Positions 43,326 to 50,976 of a DNA stretch of 64,000 nucleotides are shown piece by piece. Each line of letters opens with the position of its first letter. Within the stretch, counting starts at the first letter, position 1. The position numbers were made by a program, and so were the translations under genes. The stretch spans positions 62,001 through 126,000 of the forward strand of contig JADKEH010000001.1 in the NCBI GenBank assembly GCA_016718155.1. Reading direction: 5' to 3'. A model generated the notes under the pieces. The model saw only the letters and a list, made by a program, of their open reading frames with translations, was not told the DNA's origin and did not search any database. This DNA comes from Candidatus Rhodoferax randersensis (GTDB lineage Bacteria; Pseudomonadota; Gammaproteobacteria; Burkholderiales; Burkholderiaceae_C).

Positions 43326-43529
43326 ATGACAGTCGATCGCATCGTGCACCTCGTCGCCGGCCTGATGGTGCTGGCCGGAATCGCCCTGGCGCAGTTCATC
43401 CATCCGTACTGGCTTGCGCTGTCGGCCTTTGTTGGGCTCAACCTCGCGCAAAGTGGCCTCACCAACTTCTGTCCGCTCGCCTTCTTCCTCAAGAAGGCCG
43501 GCGTCAAGGAAGGGGACTGCTGCTCCTGA
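43326..43529 (+). CDS. DUF2892 small membrane protein (YgaP-like transmembrane domain)
   Basis: 67 aa. Two membrane helices (about 7-25 and 27-45) are followed by the DUF2892 signature GLTNFCPLAFFLKKAG and a cysteine pair at the C-terminus (GDCCS). In YgaP this domain anchors a rhodanese that moves sulfur to the membrane; here it stands alone. Its place between two cytochromes, a porin and sox genes supports a link with sulfane sulfur handling, which is inference. The porin gene follows after 85 bases. Confidence 0.85.
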   Translation: MTVDRIVHLVAGLMVLAGIALAQFIHPYWLALSAFVGLNLAQSGLTNFCPLAFFLKKAGVKEGDCCS

Positions 43530-43614
43530 AAAACGTCACCATCCACTGACGCCCCTCTGGATGGTGAGCGACACACAAAGTTCGTTCGTGCAGAAGCTAA
43601 TGAGGAGAGAATTC

Positions 43615-45051
43615 ATGCAAAGCAACACAAAGCTGATGATGCTGCTCACCGCCGCAACCGCGGCACTGGGGTCATCCTGGCCGGCAGCCGCTGCGGACTG
43701 GGTCATGGGACAGGCGATGGAGCCGCCGACGACCACTCACAAGTTCTTCGGCGTGGCGCAGGCGTCCTACACCAACTACTACGGCTGCAGCCAGATGCAG
43801 GGGCTACGCAATGCTGGGCCAAACGCGTTCTCTCTGATCAATGGCGCCTACAACGTGATGTGCCGCGTCGGACCGGAATTCCACGACAAACAGTCGGATT
43901 TAAACCTGGACAACCTGGCCATCGGCCTGCGCGGCAATCTCATCCCAGGCAAGATCAACTACTTCCTCATGGCCAACGCCGGCATGAATGCGGCCAACTA
44001 TGAACCCCTCAACACGTCGGCCGCGAGAATCATCAGTCTCACCGACGCCACCATGACATTCAGCTATGTTCCGGGTGTGCGCGTTCGGGCCGGCCTCATG
44101 AGGAAGCCGGGGCCCGAGGAGTTGTATCAGTCCGTCGATGCAAGCAGCTATATGTGGCCCACCGACTTCATCGCGCGGGTACAAACCGAGAAGTTCGTCC
44201 GCACCACCGCCAAGGGCACCACCGCGATTCCCGGCCAGAGCGACGGCACTGCCTCTTTCGTGGGATACGACGCCGATACCGGACGCGACTGGGGCATCCA
44301 GTTCTTCGACGCCTTCAAGGTCGGCGCCTGGAACACTACCTATGCCTTGATGGTAGGAAACGGCAGCGGCATCCACGACATCAACGACTACAACAGCAAA
44401 AAGGATATCAACCTCTACCTGTCCTCCGAGTTCGACCTGCCCGGCGGCAAAGGTCCGCACAAGCACGGCGCCAAGCTGTACGGCTATCACCAGCGGGGAA
44501 CTCGTAATTTCGAGGTCACCACCTCGGGCAAGCTGAGCCAGGATTTCGACTTCGCCCGCTATGGCTTCGGCCTCAAGGCGCTCGGCCCACTGTTGGGCGA
44601 GGGGCGCGGCAAACATCGTGTCGGTTTTGAGATGATGTACGCAGACGGCATGATCTTCTACACGCCGACGGGCAACGTGGTGAATGAGGCCTTTGGCGGC
44701 CAGATCCAAATCGCAGCGGAGAAGGGCAACAAGGCGCGGGGTGTCACGTTCGATTACGGCTATTACCTCGGCGAGAAATGGCAATTCGACGTCCGCTATG
44801 CGCAGCATGATGTGCTTTACGCCACCATCGGCAACGCGTTCTGGACGGCGACCGACAAGCGGGTGATCAAGCAGCTCACGTTCGGCGTGAACTATCACTT
44901 CTCGCCAGCGACCCGCCTGACCTTCAACCTGGAACAGCGCGACGCCAAGGCGCCCAACCCGGCCGCCAACCCAGTTGCCACCTCGAACGCCAATATCGTG
45001 GTCGATGCCGTCGGCGCCCGCTACGGACTGCAAATTACCCACCAGTTCTGA
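43615..45051 (+). CDS. Outer-membrane porin-like beta-barrel protein
   Basis: 478 aa from ATG 43615, preceded by AGGAGAGAATTC; an earlier in-frame ATG at 43600 is possible. The signal peptide ends at WPAAAAD (about residue 23). The mature protein alternates polar and hydrophobic residues and has many Tyr, Asn and Gly, with a C-terminal strand ending ITHQF, as in outer-membrane porins. The exact family was not recognised. Its location directly before soxX suggests it passes a small anion such as thiosulfate or a related sulfur compound to the periplasmic enzymes. Confidence 0.75.
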   Translation: MQSNTKLMMLLTAATAALGSSWPAAAADWVMGQAMEPPTTTHKFFGVAQASYTNYYGCSQMQGLRNAGPNAFSLINGAYNVMCRVGPEFHDKQSDLNLDNLAIGLRGNLIPGKINYFLMANAGMNAANYEPLNTSAARIISLTDATMTFSYVPGVRVRAGLMRKPGPEELYQSVDASSYMWPTDFIARVQTEKFVRTTAKGTTAIPGQSDGTASFVGYDADTGRDWGIQFFDAFKVGAWNTTYALMVGNGSGIHDINDYNSKKDINLYLSSEFDLPGGKGPHKHGAKLYGYHQRGTRNFEVTTSGKLSQDFDFARYGFGLKALGPLLGEGRGKHRVGFEMMYADGMIFYTPTGNVVNEAFGGQIQIAAEKGNKARGVTFDYGYYLGEKWQFDVRYAQHDVLYATIGNAFWTATDKRVIKQLTFGVNYHFSPATRLTFNLEQRDAKAPNPAANPVATSNANIVVDAVGARYGLQITHQF

Positions 45052-45060
45052 GCCGCCGAT

Positions 45061-45522
45061 ATGACCAACCGCTACGTCCTGGTCACCGGCGGCGTGTTGC
45101 TGGGCCTGGCGCATGCCGGCCCGGCGGCGGGCCAGGGCCAGGCACCGCCTGACTACTCGGCCTATCCGTGCCTTAGCTACACCCTGGACTGCGGCAAAAT
45201 CGCCACGCGCAAGCCGCAGGCGAAGACGCTCGACGGCACCCTCAACGGCAACGCCGACAAGGGCAGACAGCTCGCCCAGGCCCGCGACAAAGGCAACTGC
45301 CTGGCCTGCCACGTCATGAAGGGCGGTAGCCAGCCGGGCACGCTCGGACCGGATCTCGGCCACTACGGCAGTGCCGGGCGCAGCGATGCACAAACCTATA
45401 TGGCGGTCTACGACATGCGCACGCGCAACCCCGTCACGCTGATGCCGCCCTTTGGCACCAACGAAATTTTGAGTGACCTGGATATTCGCGACATCGTCGC
45501 GTTCCTTCAGGCTTCCAGGTGA
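45061..45522 (+). CDS. soxX: SoxX, monohaem cytochrome c of the thiosulfate-loading complex
   Basis: 153 aa with a signal peptide ending near AAGQGQ. The haem motif CLACH is at 80-84 and the axial Met 128 lies in VTLMPPFGT, as in SoxX. It forms SoxXA with the next protein, which joins thiosulfate to the SoxY carrier by an oxidative step. It follows the porin stop by 9 bases and overlaps a possible soxA start. Two additional N-terminal cysteines (PCLSYTLDC) may make a disulfide. Confidence 0.9.
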   Translation: MTNRYVLVTGGVLLGLAHAGPAAGQGQAPPDYSAYPCLSYTLDCGKIATRKPQAKTLDGTLNGNADKGRQLAQARDKGNCLACHVMKGGSQPGTLGPDLGHYGSAGRSDAQTYMAVYDMRTRNPVTLMPPFGTNEILSDLDIRDIVAFLQASR

Positions 45523-45533
45523 GGGCGGTCACC

Positions 45534-46448
45534 ATGCCATGGAAGACTCTCGCACTCGCCCTTGCCGTGGCGGCCGCGCTCGGCGTCACCGCAGTGGCAA
45601 TTGCCGCCGGTGACGAGCCTTACCGCGAGCACCACCCGCAAGCCCGCATCGACCCGACCAAGGGCGTGGAGGGCGACATCGGCTTTAGCGACACGCTGCC
45701 GTTCTGGCGCACTGAAGAGGCGATCGAACGCAATGCAAAGTGGATCGGCGACGCGAGCCAACAGTGGAAGCTCAACGGGAAGTTCATGGATCTCGATCGC
45801 ATCGACCTGCATCCAGGCCACCTGGCGGTCGACGAAGGCAAAGCGATGGTGGCCACGCTGGCCAAGCGCAATCCGGCGTTTCTCGCCTGCCTCATCAACG
45901 GCGGCGCGGAGTTGAAGGACCAGGCTGCGGGCTACCCCAAATACGATGCCGGGCTGGACCGCATCATCACGGTGGAGAGCCACATCGAGCATTGCGCGAA
46001 GAGCGTGCTGAACGAGACTATCCACCAGGGCTCTGCGCCCAATACAAAGATCGCCGTGTACTTCAAGTCGCTCAGCACCGGCACGCCGATCAAGGTAGCT
46101 ATTCGCGACAGGAAGGTCATGGAGGCGTATCGCCGCGGCGAGGCGCTTTTCTACAGGAAGACCGGACAGCTCAACTTCGCCTGCGCCTCCTGCCATGTAC
46201 CCAACAGCATCATGGGCCACAAGCTGCGCGGCGAGACGCCGACCACACCCTTCGCCGACGCGGCGCACTACCCAACCTACCGCACAACAGTCGGCGCCCT
46301 GGAATCGCTCCAGGAGCGCTTCGCCCGCTGCCACGGTCAGATGCGCACCGTTCAACTCAAGCCCGGTGATCCGGCTTACGTGGATCTGGAAGTCTTCATG
46401 ACCGTGCTGTCCAACGGTTACCCGGTCTCGCTTCCCTCGGCACGCTAG
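45534..46448 (+). CDS. soxA: SoxA, c-type cytochrome with a single conventional haem motif
   Basis: 304 aa from ATG 45534, which follows AGGTGAGG at ideal spacing; a GTG at 45519 overlapping soxX is possible. A signal peptide covers about residues 1-26. The C-terminal haem is CASCH (217-221), and the catalytic Cys 266 in RCHGQMR matches the persulfide-ligating cysteine. The N-terminal domain keeps cysteines 119 and 154 but no CxxCH, so this is the one-haem type of SoxA in which the first haem is replaced, probably by a disulfide. It forms SoxXA with the upstream product. Confidence 0.9.
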   Translation: MPWKTLALALAVAAALGVTAVAIAAGDEPYREHHPQARIDPTKGVEGDIGFSDTLPFWRTEEAIERNAKWIGDASQQWKLNGKFMDLDRIDLHPGHLAVDEGKAMVATLAKRNPAFLACLINGGAELKDQAAGYPKYDAGLDRIITVESHIEHCAKSVLNETIHQGSAPNTKIAVYFKSLSTGTPIKVAIRDRKVMEAYRRGEALFYRKTGQLNFACASCHVPNSIMGHKLRGETPTTPFADAAHYPTYRTTVGALESLQERFARCHGQMRTVQLKPGDPAYVDLEVFMTVLSNGYPVSLPSAR

Positions 46449-46481
46449 TCCAGGGATTTTCTTACTTCATGGAGTGACATA

Positions 46482-46940
46482 GTGGATCGAATACGCAGGT
46501 TGATACTGAAACTCGGCGCTGGCGGGGGCGCGCTCGCTGCGGGATTGCTGCACCCATCCCGTGCATTCGCCGCCGACTGGAACAAAACCGCCTTCGATGC
46601 GAAGGCTCTGGTGGACGCGCTGAAGAACATCGGCGCAGCGGGCGCCGCAGAGAGCGCCGAAATCGTCATTAAGGCGCCGGATATGGCGGAGAACGGCGCC
46701 GTCATTCCGATCGAGGTCACCAGCCACATCGCCGGCACGGAGTCCATCGCCCTGCTGGCAGAGAAGAACCCCTTCCCCCTGATTGCCTATATCGAGTTCG
46801 TCAATGGCGCCGAAGGCTACATCAGCACTCGCTTCAAGATGGGCCAGAGCTCGGTCGTGAAAGTCGTGGTGAAGGCGGACGGCAAGAGCTACATCGCGAG
46901 CCGTGAGATCAAGGTAACCATCGGCGGCTGCGGCGGCTAA
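46482..46940 (+). CDS. soxY: SoxY, sulfur-carrier subunit of SoxYZ
   Basis: 152 aa starting at GTG 46482, with TGGAG upstream. The C-terminus ends GGCGG, the sulfur-carrying swinging arm on which thiosulfate and intermediates are bound. The N-terminus has an RRLILKLG-type twin-arginine-like signal followed by a hydrophobic stretch, fitting export in folded form with SoxZ. It carries thiosulfonate between SoxXA and other Sox enzymes. The SoxB hydrolase that would normally act next is not encoded in this window. Confidence 0.94.
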   Translation: MDRIRRLILKLGAGGGALAAGLLHPSRAFAADWNKTAFDAKALVDALKNIGAAGAAESAEIVIKAPDMAENGAVIPIEVTSHIAGTESIALLAEKNPFPLIAYIEFVNGAEGYISTRFKMGQSSVVKVVVKADGKSYIASREIKVTIGGCGG

Positions 46941-46963
46941 GCTGAACAACCGAGGAGCATCGA

Positions 46964-47278
46964 ATGGCAGAACCCATGAAAATCCGCGCCAAGATGGTAG
47001 ACGGATCCGCCCACATCACCGTGTTGATGATCCACCCCATGGAAACCGGCCTTCGCAAGGATCCGCGCAGTGGTCAGCCCTATCCAGCCCATTTCATCCA
47101 GAACGTGACTGCGACGGTGAACGACAAGCCGGTTCTGAACGCTCAGCTTGGGCCGGCGATTGCCATGAACCCGCTGCTCAGCTTCCGCGTCAGGGGCGCC
47201 AAGCCCGGCGACAAACTGGTGATCAGTTGGGAAGACAACAAGGGCGATCGCGCCCGCTCCGAGGCAATGATCGCCTGA
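46964..47278 (+). CDS. soxZ: SoxZ, partner of SoxY
   Basis: 104 aa, ATG preceded by CGAGGAGCATCGA. The immunoglobulin-like SoxZ fold is supported by KIRAKMVDGSAHITVLMIHPMETG and HFIQNVTATVNDK, and by length. It has no signal peptide, as expected since it is exported piggyback with Tat-carried SoxY. SoxZ stabilises the SoxY carrier arm and presents it to partner enzymes. It follows soxY by 23 bases. Confidence 0.95.
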   Translation: MAEPMKIRAKMVDGSAHITVLMIHPMETGLRKDPRSGQPYPAHFIQNVTATVNDKPVLNAQLGPAIAMNPLLSFRVRGAKPGDKLVISWEDNKGDRARSEAMIA

Positions 47279-47303
47279 TGCCACACTCAACCGGATCGAG
47301 TCC

Positions 47304-47786
47304 ATGAAGCCTGTACTCAGACTGTTAGCCGCAGCCACCCTCATCTATACCGGAGCAGCCCTCGCCGCAGGACCGCTGCAGCCTCAGCCGCCGAAGCCGG
47401 CAGCCGATAGGCGCGCGCCTCTTGTCCTCCTCGATGCCGAGCGTCACCTCGTCCTGGAGGAAATGCGCAATTTCCTTGCCGTGCTGCAAACCATCACGGA
47501 CGCACTGACGCGTGAGGACATGAAGGAAGTCGCCAGGGCCGCACGCACCATGGGCAGCGGCGCCGCCAATGAAATTCCACCCCAGACGGTGGCCAAGCTG
47601 CCAAATGAGTTCAAGATCCTGGCCGGCGGGGTGCACACCGGCTTCGACCTGATGGCCATGGATGCGGAAACCTTGGGCGACACCAAGCACACCCTGTCAC
47701 AGGTGAGCGGCATATTACAAAAGTGCAATGCCTGCCATGGCATTTACCAGATCAAGGCGGCGGGCAACGCCAGCACGAAGAAGTAG
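47304..47786 (+). CDS. Small cytochrome c'-like protein closing the sox block
   Basis: 160 aa with a signal peptide ending near LAAGPL. One haem motif CNACH (141-145) lies close to the C-terminus, followed by a lysine-rich tail. The body is helical (HLVLEEMRNFLAVLQTITDALT), like four-helix-bundle cytochromes c' or c556, and resembles in layout the protein encoded at 42704. It is probably a periplasmic electron acceptor or carrier for the Sox proteins; that role is inferred from position. No obvious terminator follows. Confidence 0.75.
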   Translation: MKPVLRLLAAATLIYTGAALAAGPLQPQPPKPAADRRAPLVLLDAERHLVLEEMRNFLAVLQTITDALTREDMKEVARAARTMGSGAANEIPPQTVAKLPNEFKILAGGVHTGFDLMAMDAETLGDTKHTLSQVSGILQKCNACHGIYQIKAAGNASTKK

Positions 47787-48043
47787 CACCACTTACGGCC
47801 TGCCGGCCAGCATGCTCAAGCCTGCTGCACGCGCAAGCCTACACCGATGTGCCCGATTCGGACTCAGCAGCAACACCCTGTTGTGCCTCGGCATCAAGAC
47901 CCATCACAAGGCGGCGGCCTAACGGCAAGGCCATCCGCCACTTGCGTTGACGTCTCGCTACGATACAGACGCCTCTCACACGGCCTCCCGGCGCTTGCCA
48001 ACCGGTACCCCTGGGCGCCCGTCTGACGCAAGAGAGTGATGAA

Positions 48044-48244
48044 TCAACCGGCCAGTTTCCGGGTTGGTGCACCACCCGACTCCGGTGCCGACTTCGCTCC
48101 GATTCTGGCCCGAACCGCCTCGCGCAATAAATACTCCACCTGCGCGTTCGCGCTGCGCAACTCCGACGCAGCCAGCCGCTCGATCTGGGCCCATAACACC
48201 GGATCGATGCGCAACGCGAAGGACTTCTTGTCAGGACTGGCCAT
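48044..48244 (-). CDS. Ribbon-helix-helix (Arc-like) DNA-binding protein
   Basis: 66 aa. The N-terminal KSFALRIDPVLWAQIERLAASE with a later NAQVEYLLREAV matches the Arc/HicB-type ribbon-helix-helix fold. The C-terminal tail is basic and flexible. In related genomes such small genes follow SPFH-protein operons, and this one also does: it is the third gene after the SPFH gene and a small membrane protein gene. It could regulate the operon or act as an antitoxin-like protein; no toxin is adjacent. Confidence 0.78.
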   Translation of the reverse strand: MASPDKKSFALRIDPVLWAQIERLAASELRSANAQVEYLLREAVRARIGAKSAPESGGAPTRKLAG

Positions 48245-48293
48245 GTACCCAGATCGATCCGGCGGTTTGTCTGTCAGCGCTTACGCCAAGCGC

Positions 48294-48620
48294 CTAGCGG
48301 CGCGCTCGCTGGGCATCGGCCAGCGCCTTGGCCTGCTCGCGCAGTTGCACCAGACCGGGCGGTTCGCTTCGATACCAAAACCACTGCGGATCGGTGCCAC
48401 CATGGCGCAGGATGAATTGATTGAAAGTGGCAAACACCACCGTTGCCAAGACGACTGCCGCGACCACGCCCAAGCCAATCAGAACGCTGTAGAACAGAAC
48501 CACTGACAAGGGCACCTTCGGCGCGATCTGCGAGCCCGCCACACCGGCCAGCGCCGATAGCAGCAGGGCCGCCAGCAGCACTTTGCCAATGAGGTGCGGA
48601 TTGAGCTTGATGGATTTCAT
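48294..48620 (-). CDS. Small two-helix membrane protein
   Basis: 108 aa from ATG 48620 with GGAAGAAACC upstream; the frame is open to 48668. Two membrane segments (LIGKVLLAALLLSALAGVAG and LSVVLFYSVLIGLGVVAAVVL) are followed by FATFNQFILRHGG and a cytoplasmic C-terminal tail with helices rich in Ala, Gln and Arg. No family was recognised with certainty. It lies between the SPFH gene and the Arc-like gene on the same strand, so it may be part of an SPFH membrane microdomain complex. Confidence 0.7.
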   Translation of the reverse strand: MKSIKLNPHLIGKVLLAALLLSALAGVAGSQIAPKVPLSVVLFYSVLIGLGVVAAVVLATVVFATFNQFILRHGGTDPQWFWYRSEPPGLVQLREQAKALADAQRARR

Positions 48621-48675
48621 AGTGGTTTCTTCCTGATCAGGGTTCATGGGAGCTGCGCGCCGCCCCATCGGCGCT

Positions 48676-49566
48676 TCAGTTGTACAAGGTGCCGGTGTTT
48701 ACCACCGGCTGGGCGTCGTGGTCCGAGCACAGTACCACCAGCAGGTTGGTCACCATCGCTGCCTTGCGTTCGTCGTCGAGTTCCACCAGACCGCGTTCCT
48801 GCAGTCCGCTCAACGCCAGTTCCACCATACCCACCGCTCCCTGGACAATCAAGCTGCGCGCGGCAATGATGGCCTGCGCTTGCTGCCGCCGCAACATGGC
48901 GCCGGCGATCTCGGGCGCATAGGCCAGGTGGGTGAGTTTGGCGTCCACCACCACAATGCCGGCCAGCGAAAAACGCGCCTGCAGCTCGTGCAGCAGGGCC
49001 GCACCCACTTGATCGCCGCCGGAGCGCAAGGTGACTTCCTTGGCGCCTGTGCTGCCCGCATCATCCAGATTGTCGTAGGCGTAGCTCGACGCCAGGTGGC
49101 GCACGGCAGCCTCGGCCTGGGTCAACACGTAGGACTCGAAGTCCTCCACGTCAAAGCTGGCGCGCGCCGTGTCTTGCACACGCCAGACAATCGCCGCCGC
49201 GATCTCGATCGGGTTACCGCGCAAGTCGTTGACTTTGAGCTTCTCACTATTGAAGTTGTGGGCGCGTGTCGACATCTTGGTTCGACTGAAGAAGGGGTTG
49301 GCCCAGCGCAGGCCCTCGGCGCGATCCGTGCCCCGATAGCTGCCAAACAACTTGAGCAGGGCCGCCTGGTTCGGGTTGAGGGTATACAAGCCGGCCAGAA
49401 ACCACAGCGCGGCCAGACCCGCCAATGCGCTCAGCGCAAGTGTCACTACGCTCGGGGCGCGCATCACCATCACGACCGCTGCCAACAGCAGGCCGACCCC
49501 CATGGCGACTGCCACAAAACCATTGGCGGTCTTGGCCAGATATTCGTTGGAAGCTTGTTTTTCCAT
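48676..49566 (-). CDS. SPFH/Band 7 domain membrane protein
   Basis: 296 aa. Two N-terminal membrane helices (about 16-34 and 40-60) precede an SPFH domain: LNPNQAALLKLFGSYRGTDR, then AAAIVWRVQDTARASFDVEDFESYV, AVRHLASSYAYDN and LHELQARFSLAGIVVVDAKLTHLAYA. A final helical region is rich in Ala, Gln and Leu. SPFH proteins form membrane scaffolds like prohibitin and HflK/C. It is the first gene of a three-gene unit (SPFH, small membrane protein, Arc-like protein). A protease partner is not visible. Confidence 0.88.
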   Translation of the reverse strand: MEKQASNEYLAKTANGFVAVAMGVGLLLAAVVMVMRAPSVVTLALSALAGLAALWFLAGLYTLNPNQAALLKLFGSYRGTDRAEGLRWANPFFSRTKMSTRAHNFNSEKLKVNDLRGNPIEIAAAIVWRVQDTARASFDVEDFESYVLTQAEAAVRHLASSYAYDNLDDAGSTGAKEVTLRSGGDQVGAALLHELQARFSLAGIVVVDAKLTHLAYAPEIAGAMLRRQQAQAIIAARSLIVQGAVGMVELALSGLQERGLVELDDERKAAMVTNLLVVLCSDHDAQPVVNTGTLYN

Positions 49567-49711
49567 GACTTTCCCTAAGTTGTCGCTCCAACCGCCTGAT
49601 TGAAGTCTCCCAAGAGCTCATGAGAACATTGTTTTATGAGATCAAAGTGATATCACTATAGTAGCAACCATGGAGTCTGTCAAGGGTGGCCCAAAGCGTG
49701 TCCCATAGCGC

Positions 49712-49750
49712 GGCATCGGCATCGGCATCGGCATCGGCATCGGCATCGGC
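49712..49750. repeat. Hexanucleotide tandem repeat (GGCATC)6
   Basis: Six exact copies of GGCATC plus a partial seventh, in the short gap before the end of the secreted hypothetical gene. It is intergenic as annotated here; an overlapping minus-strand open frame would read it as Asp-Ala repeats. Confidence 0.9.
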
Positions 49751-49776
49751 CGGGACCGGCCACCCCGCGGCCCGAG

Positions 49777-50856
49777 CTACAACAGCTTGGCCGACCGCAA
49801 GGCTTCCAGCGCCTCGCGCGCGGCGGGCGTGGGGCTGCGCATCAGGTAGAACACCATGCCATAACGCGAGGCAAAGGCTTGCGGCGCACCAGATTTGAGA
49901 ATGGCGGCGTAGTCGGGCACAAACTCCCAGCGCTCCCAGTTGCCCAGGTCGGACGCCACCAGCCCGGCGCGCGCCGGGTTGTGCCGGATAAACGTGGCGT
50001 AGGCCTGCACGACGTGCTCCCTGGACAAGCGAACACCATCGTTGCCATGCACACTCAAGGCCAGCAAGGCAGCCTGCAGGTCTTGATCCGATCGAGCCGG
50101 GTCCCGCAGAAACTGCTGTTCGACCCACTCCAGGCCGGTTCTGCCACGGATTTCCAGGTAAGCCGCAAACAGCGCCGAATGTGCGCCCAGCCCCAGCTCA
50201 ATCGTGGGCCCAAGCAGCTTGCCCTGCAGCGCAGCGCCTGCGCCATCGTCGCCCGTCACGCCAAGCAACAGGGTGTACAGCGGCCGACGCGCAGCCAGCC
50301 CCGGCGTGGCCAGCCACCGCGTCAACTTGCTCGCGTCCAGCAACGGCTTCAAGGTTCGCATGGCCGCATAGGGCGCCACCGCTACCTCCTCGTAGGCGGC
50401 TTGCGCCACCAGGGCTTGATCGTTCTCGAAGTCGGGCGCGAAAAAGGCCACGCGTTGCGGCCAGCCGTCGCTGGGCGTATCCGCCGCGCGGCGCATCACC
50501 AGCAGGCGCCGGGCCCAGTCGGCCCGCGCCAGACTCAGGCGGCCCATCGTGCGCCAACTTTGGGAACCCACGCTGTAGGCGAGCAACCAGGTGGCCGGCT
50601 CGTCGCGGATCGCCGGGCCCGGGTCAAAACCGACGACCGTGAGGGCGCGCTGGGGCAGCTCGCCCTTGATCACCTCCAGCGCGCGCCAGCCGCCGCCCAC
50701 CTCCACGCTTGCCAACACCACGGCATCGGCCGCAAACAGGCGTTGCACCACGGTATTTTGGGCGTCCGAGGGGGCACAAATGGTGCAGGCCCAGGCACCG
50801 GAGCCGGTCAGCCAGCACAAGGTCAATGACAGGAGCCAACGGACGGGCAGGTTCAT
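49777..50856 (-). CDS. Hypothetical secreted protein
   Basis: 359 aa with a signal peptide (about 1-23, ending GSGAWA) followed at once by a CTIC motif. I do not recognise a family. The mature protein is globular with many Ala, Leu and Arg residues and segments such as VLASVEVGGGWRALEVIKGEL and ATWLLAYSVGSQSW. Length and composition are compatible with a periplasmic or extracellular protein. It is divergent from the zinc phospholipase/nuclease-like gene 120 bases away, so the pair may be coregulated. Confidence 0.6.
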   Translation of the reverse strand: MNLPVRWLLSLTLCWLTGSGAWACTICAPSDAQNTVVQRLFAADAVVLASVEVGGGWRALEVIKGELPQRALTVVGFDPGPAIRDEPATWLLAYSVGSQSWRTMGRLSLARADWARRLLVMRRAADTPSDGWPQRVAFFAPDFENDQALVAQAAYEEVAVAPYAAMRTLKPLLDASKLTRWLATPGLAARRPLYTLLLGVTGDDGAGAALQGKLLGPTIELGLGAHSALFAAYLEIRGRTGLEWVEQQFLRDPARSDQDLQAALLALSVHGNDGVRLSREHVVQAYATFIRHNPARAGLVASDLGNWERWEFVPDYAAILKSGAPQAFASRYGMVFYLMRSPTPAAREALEALRSAKLL

Positions 50857-50976
50857 ACAGTTTGCAGCCGGGTTCGTTATGATCGAATGCCCATTCTAGG
50901 CAAGCCTTGAAACCGCAGGAAGGACGAGCTACGCCGCACTGGCGTATCGGCCCGACTGGACACCGGAGACACTCCC

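Noticed and set aside
49634..50128. Minus-strand open frame with an Asp-Ala repeat near its C-terminal end
   Set aside because: The repeat arises from the GGCATC tandem repeat and the frame overlaps the better supported secreted-protein gene; no homology is apparent.
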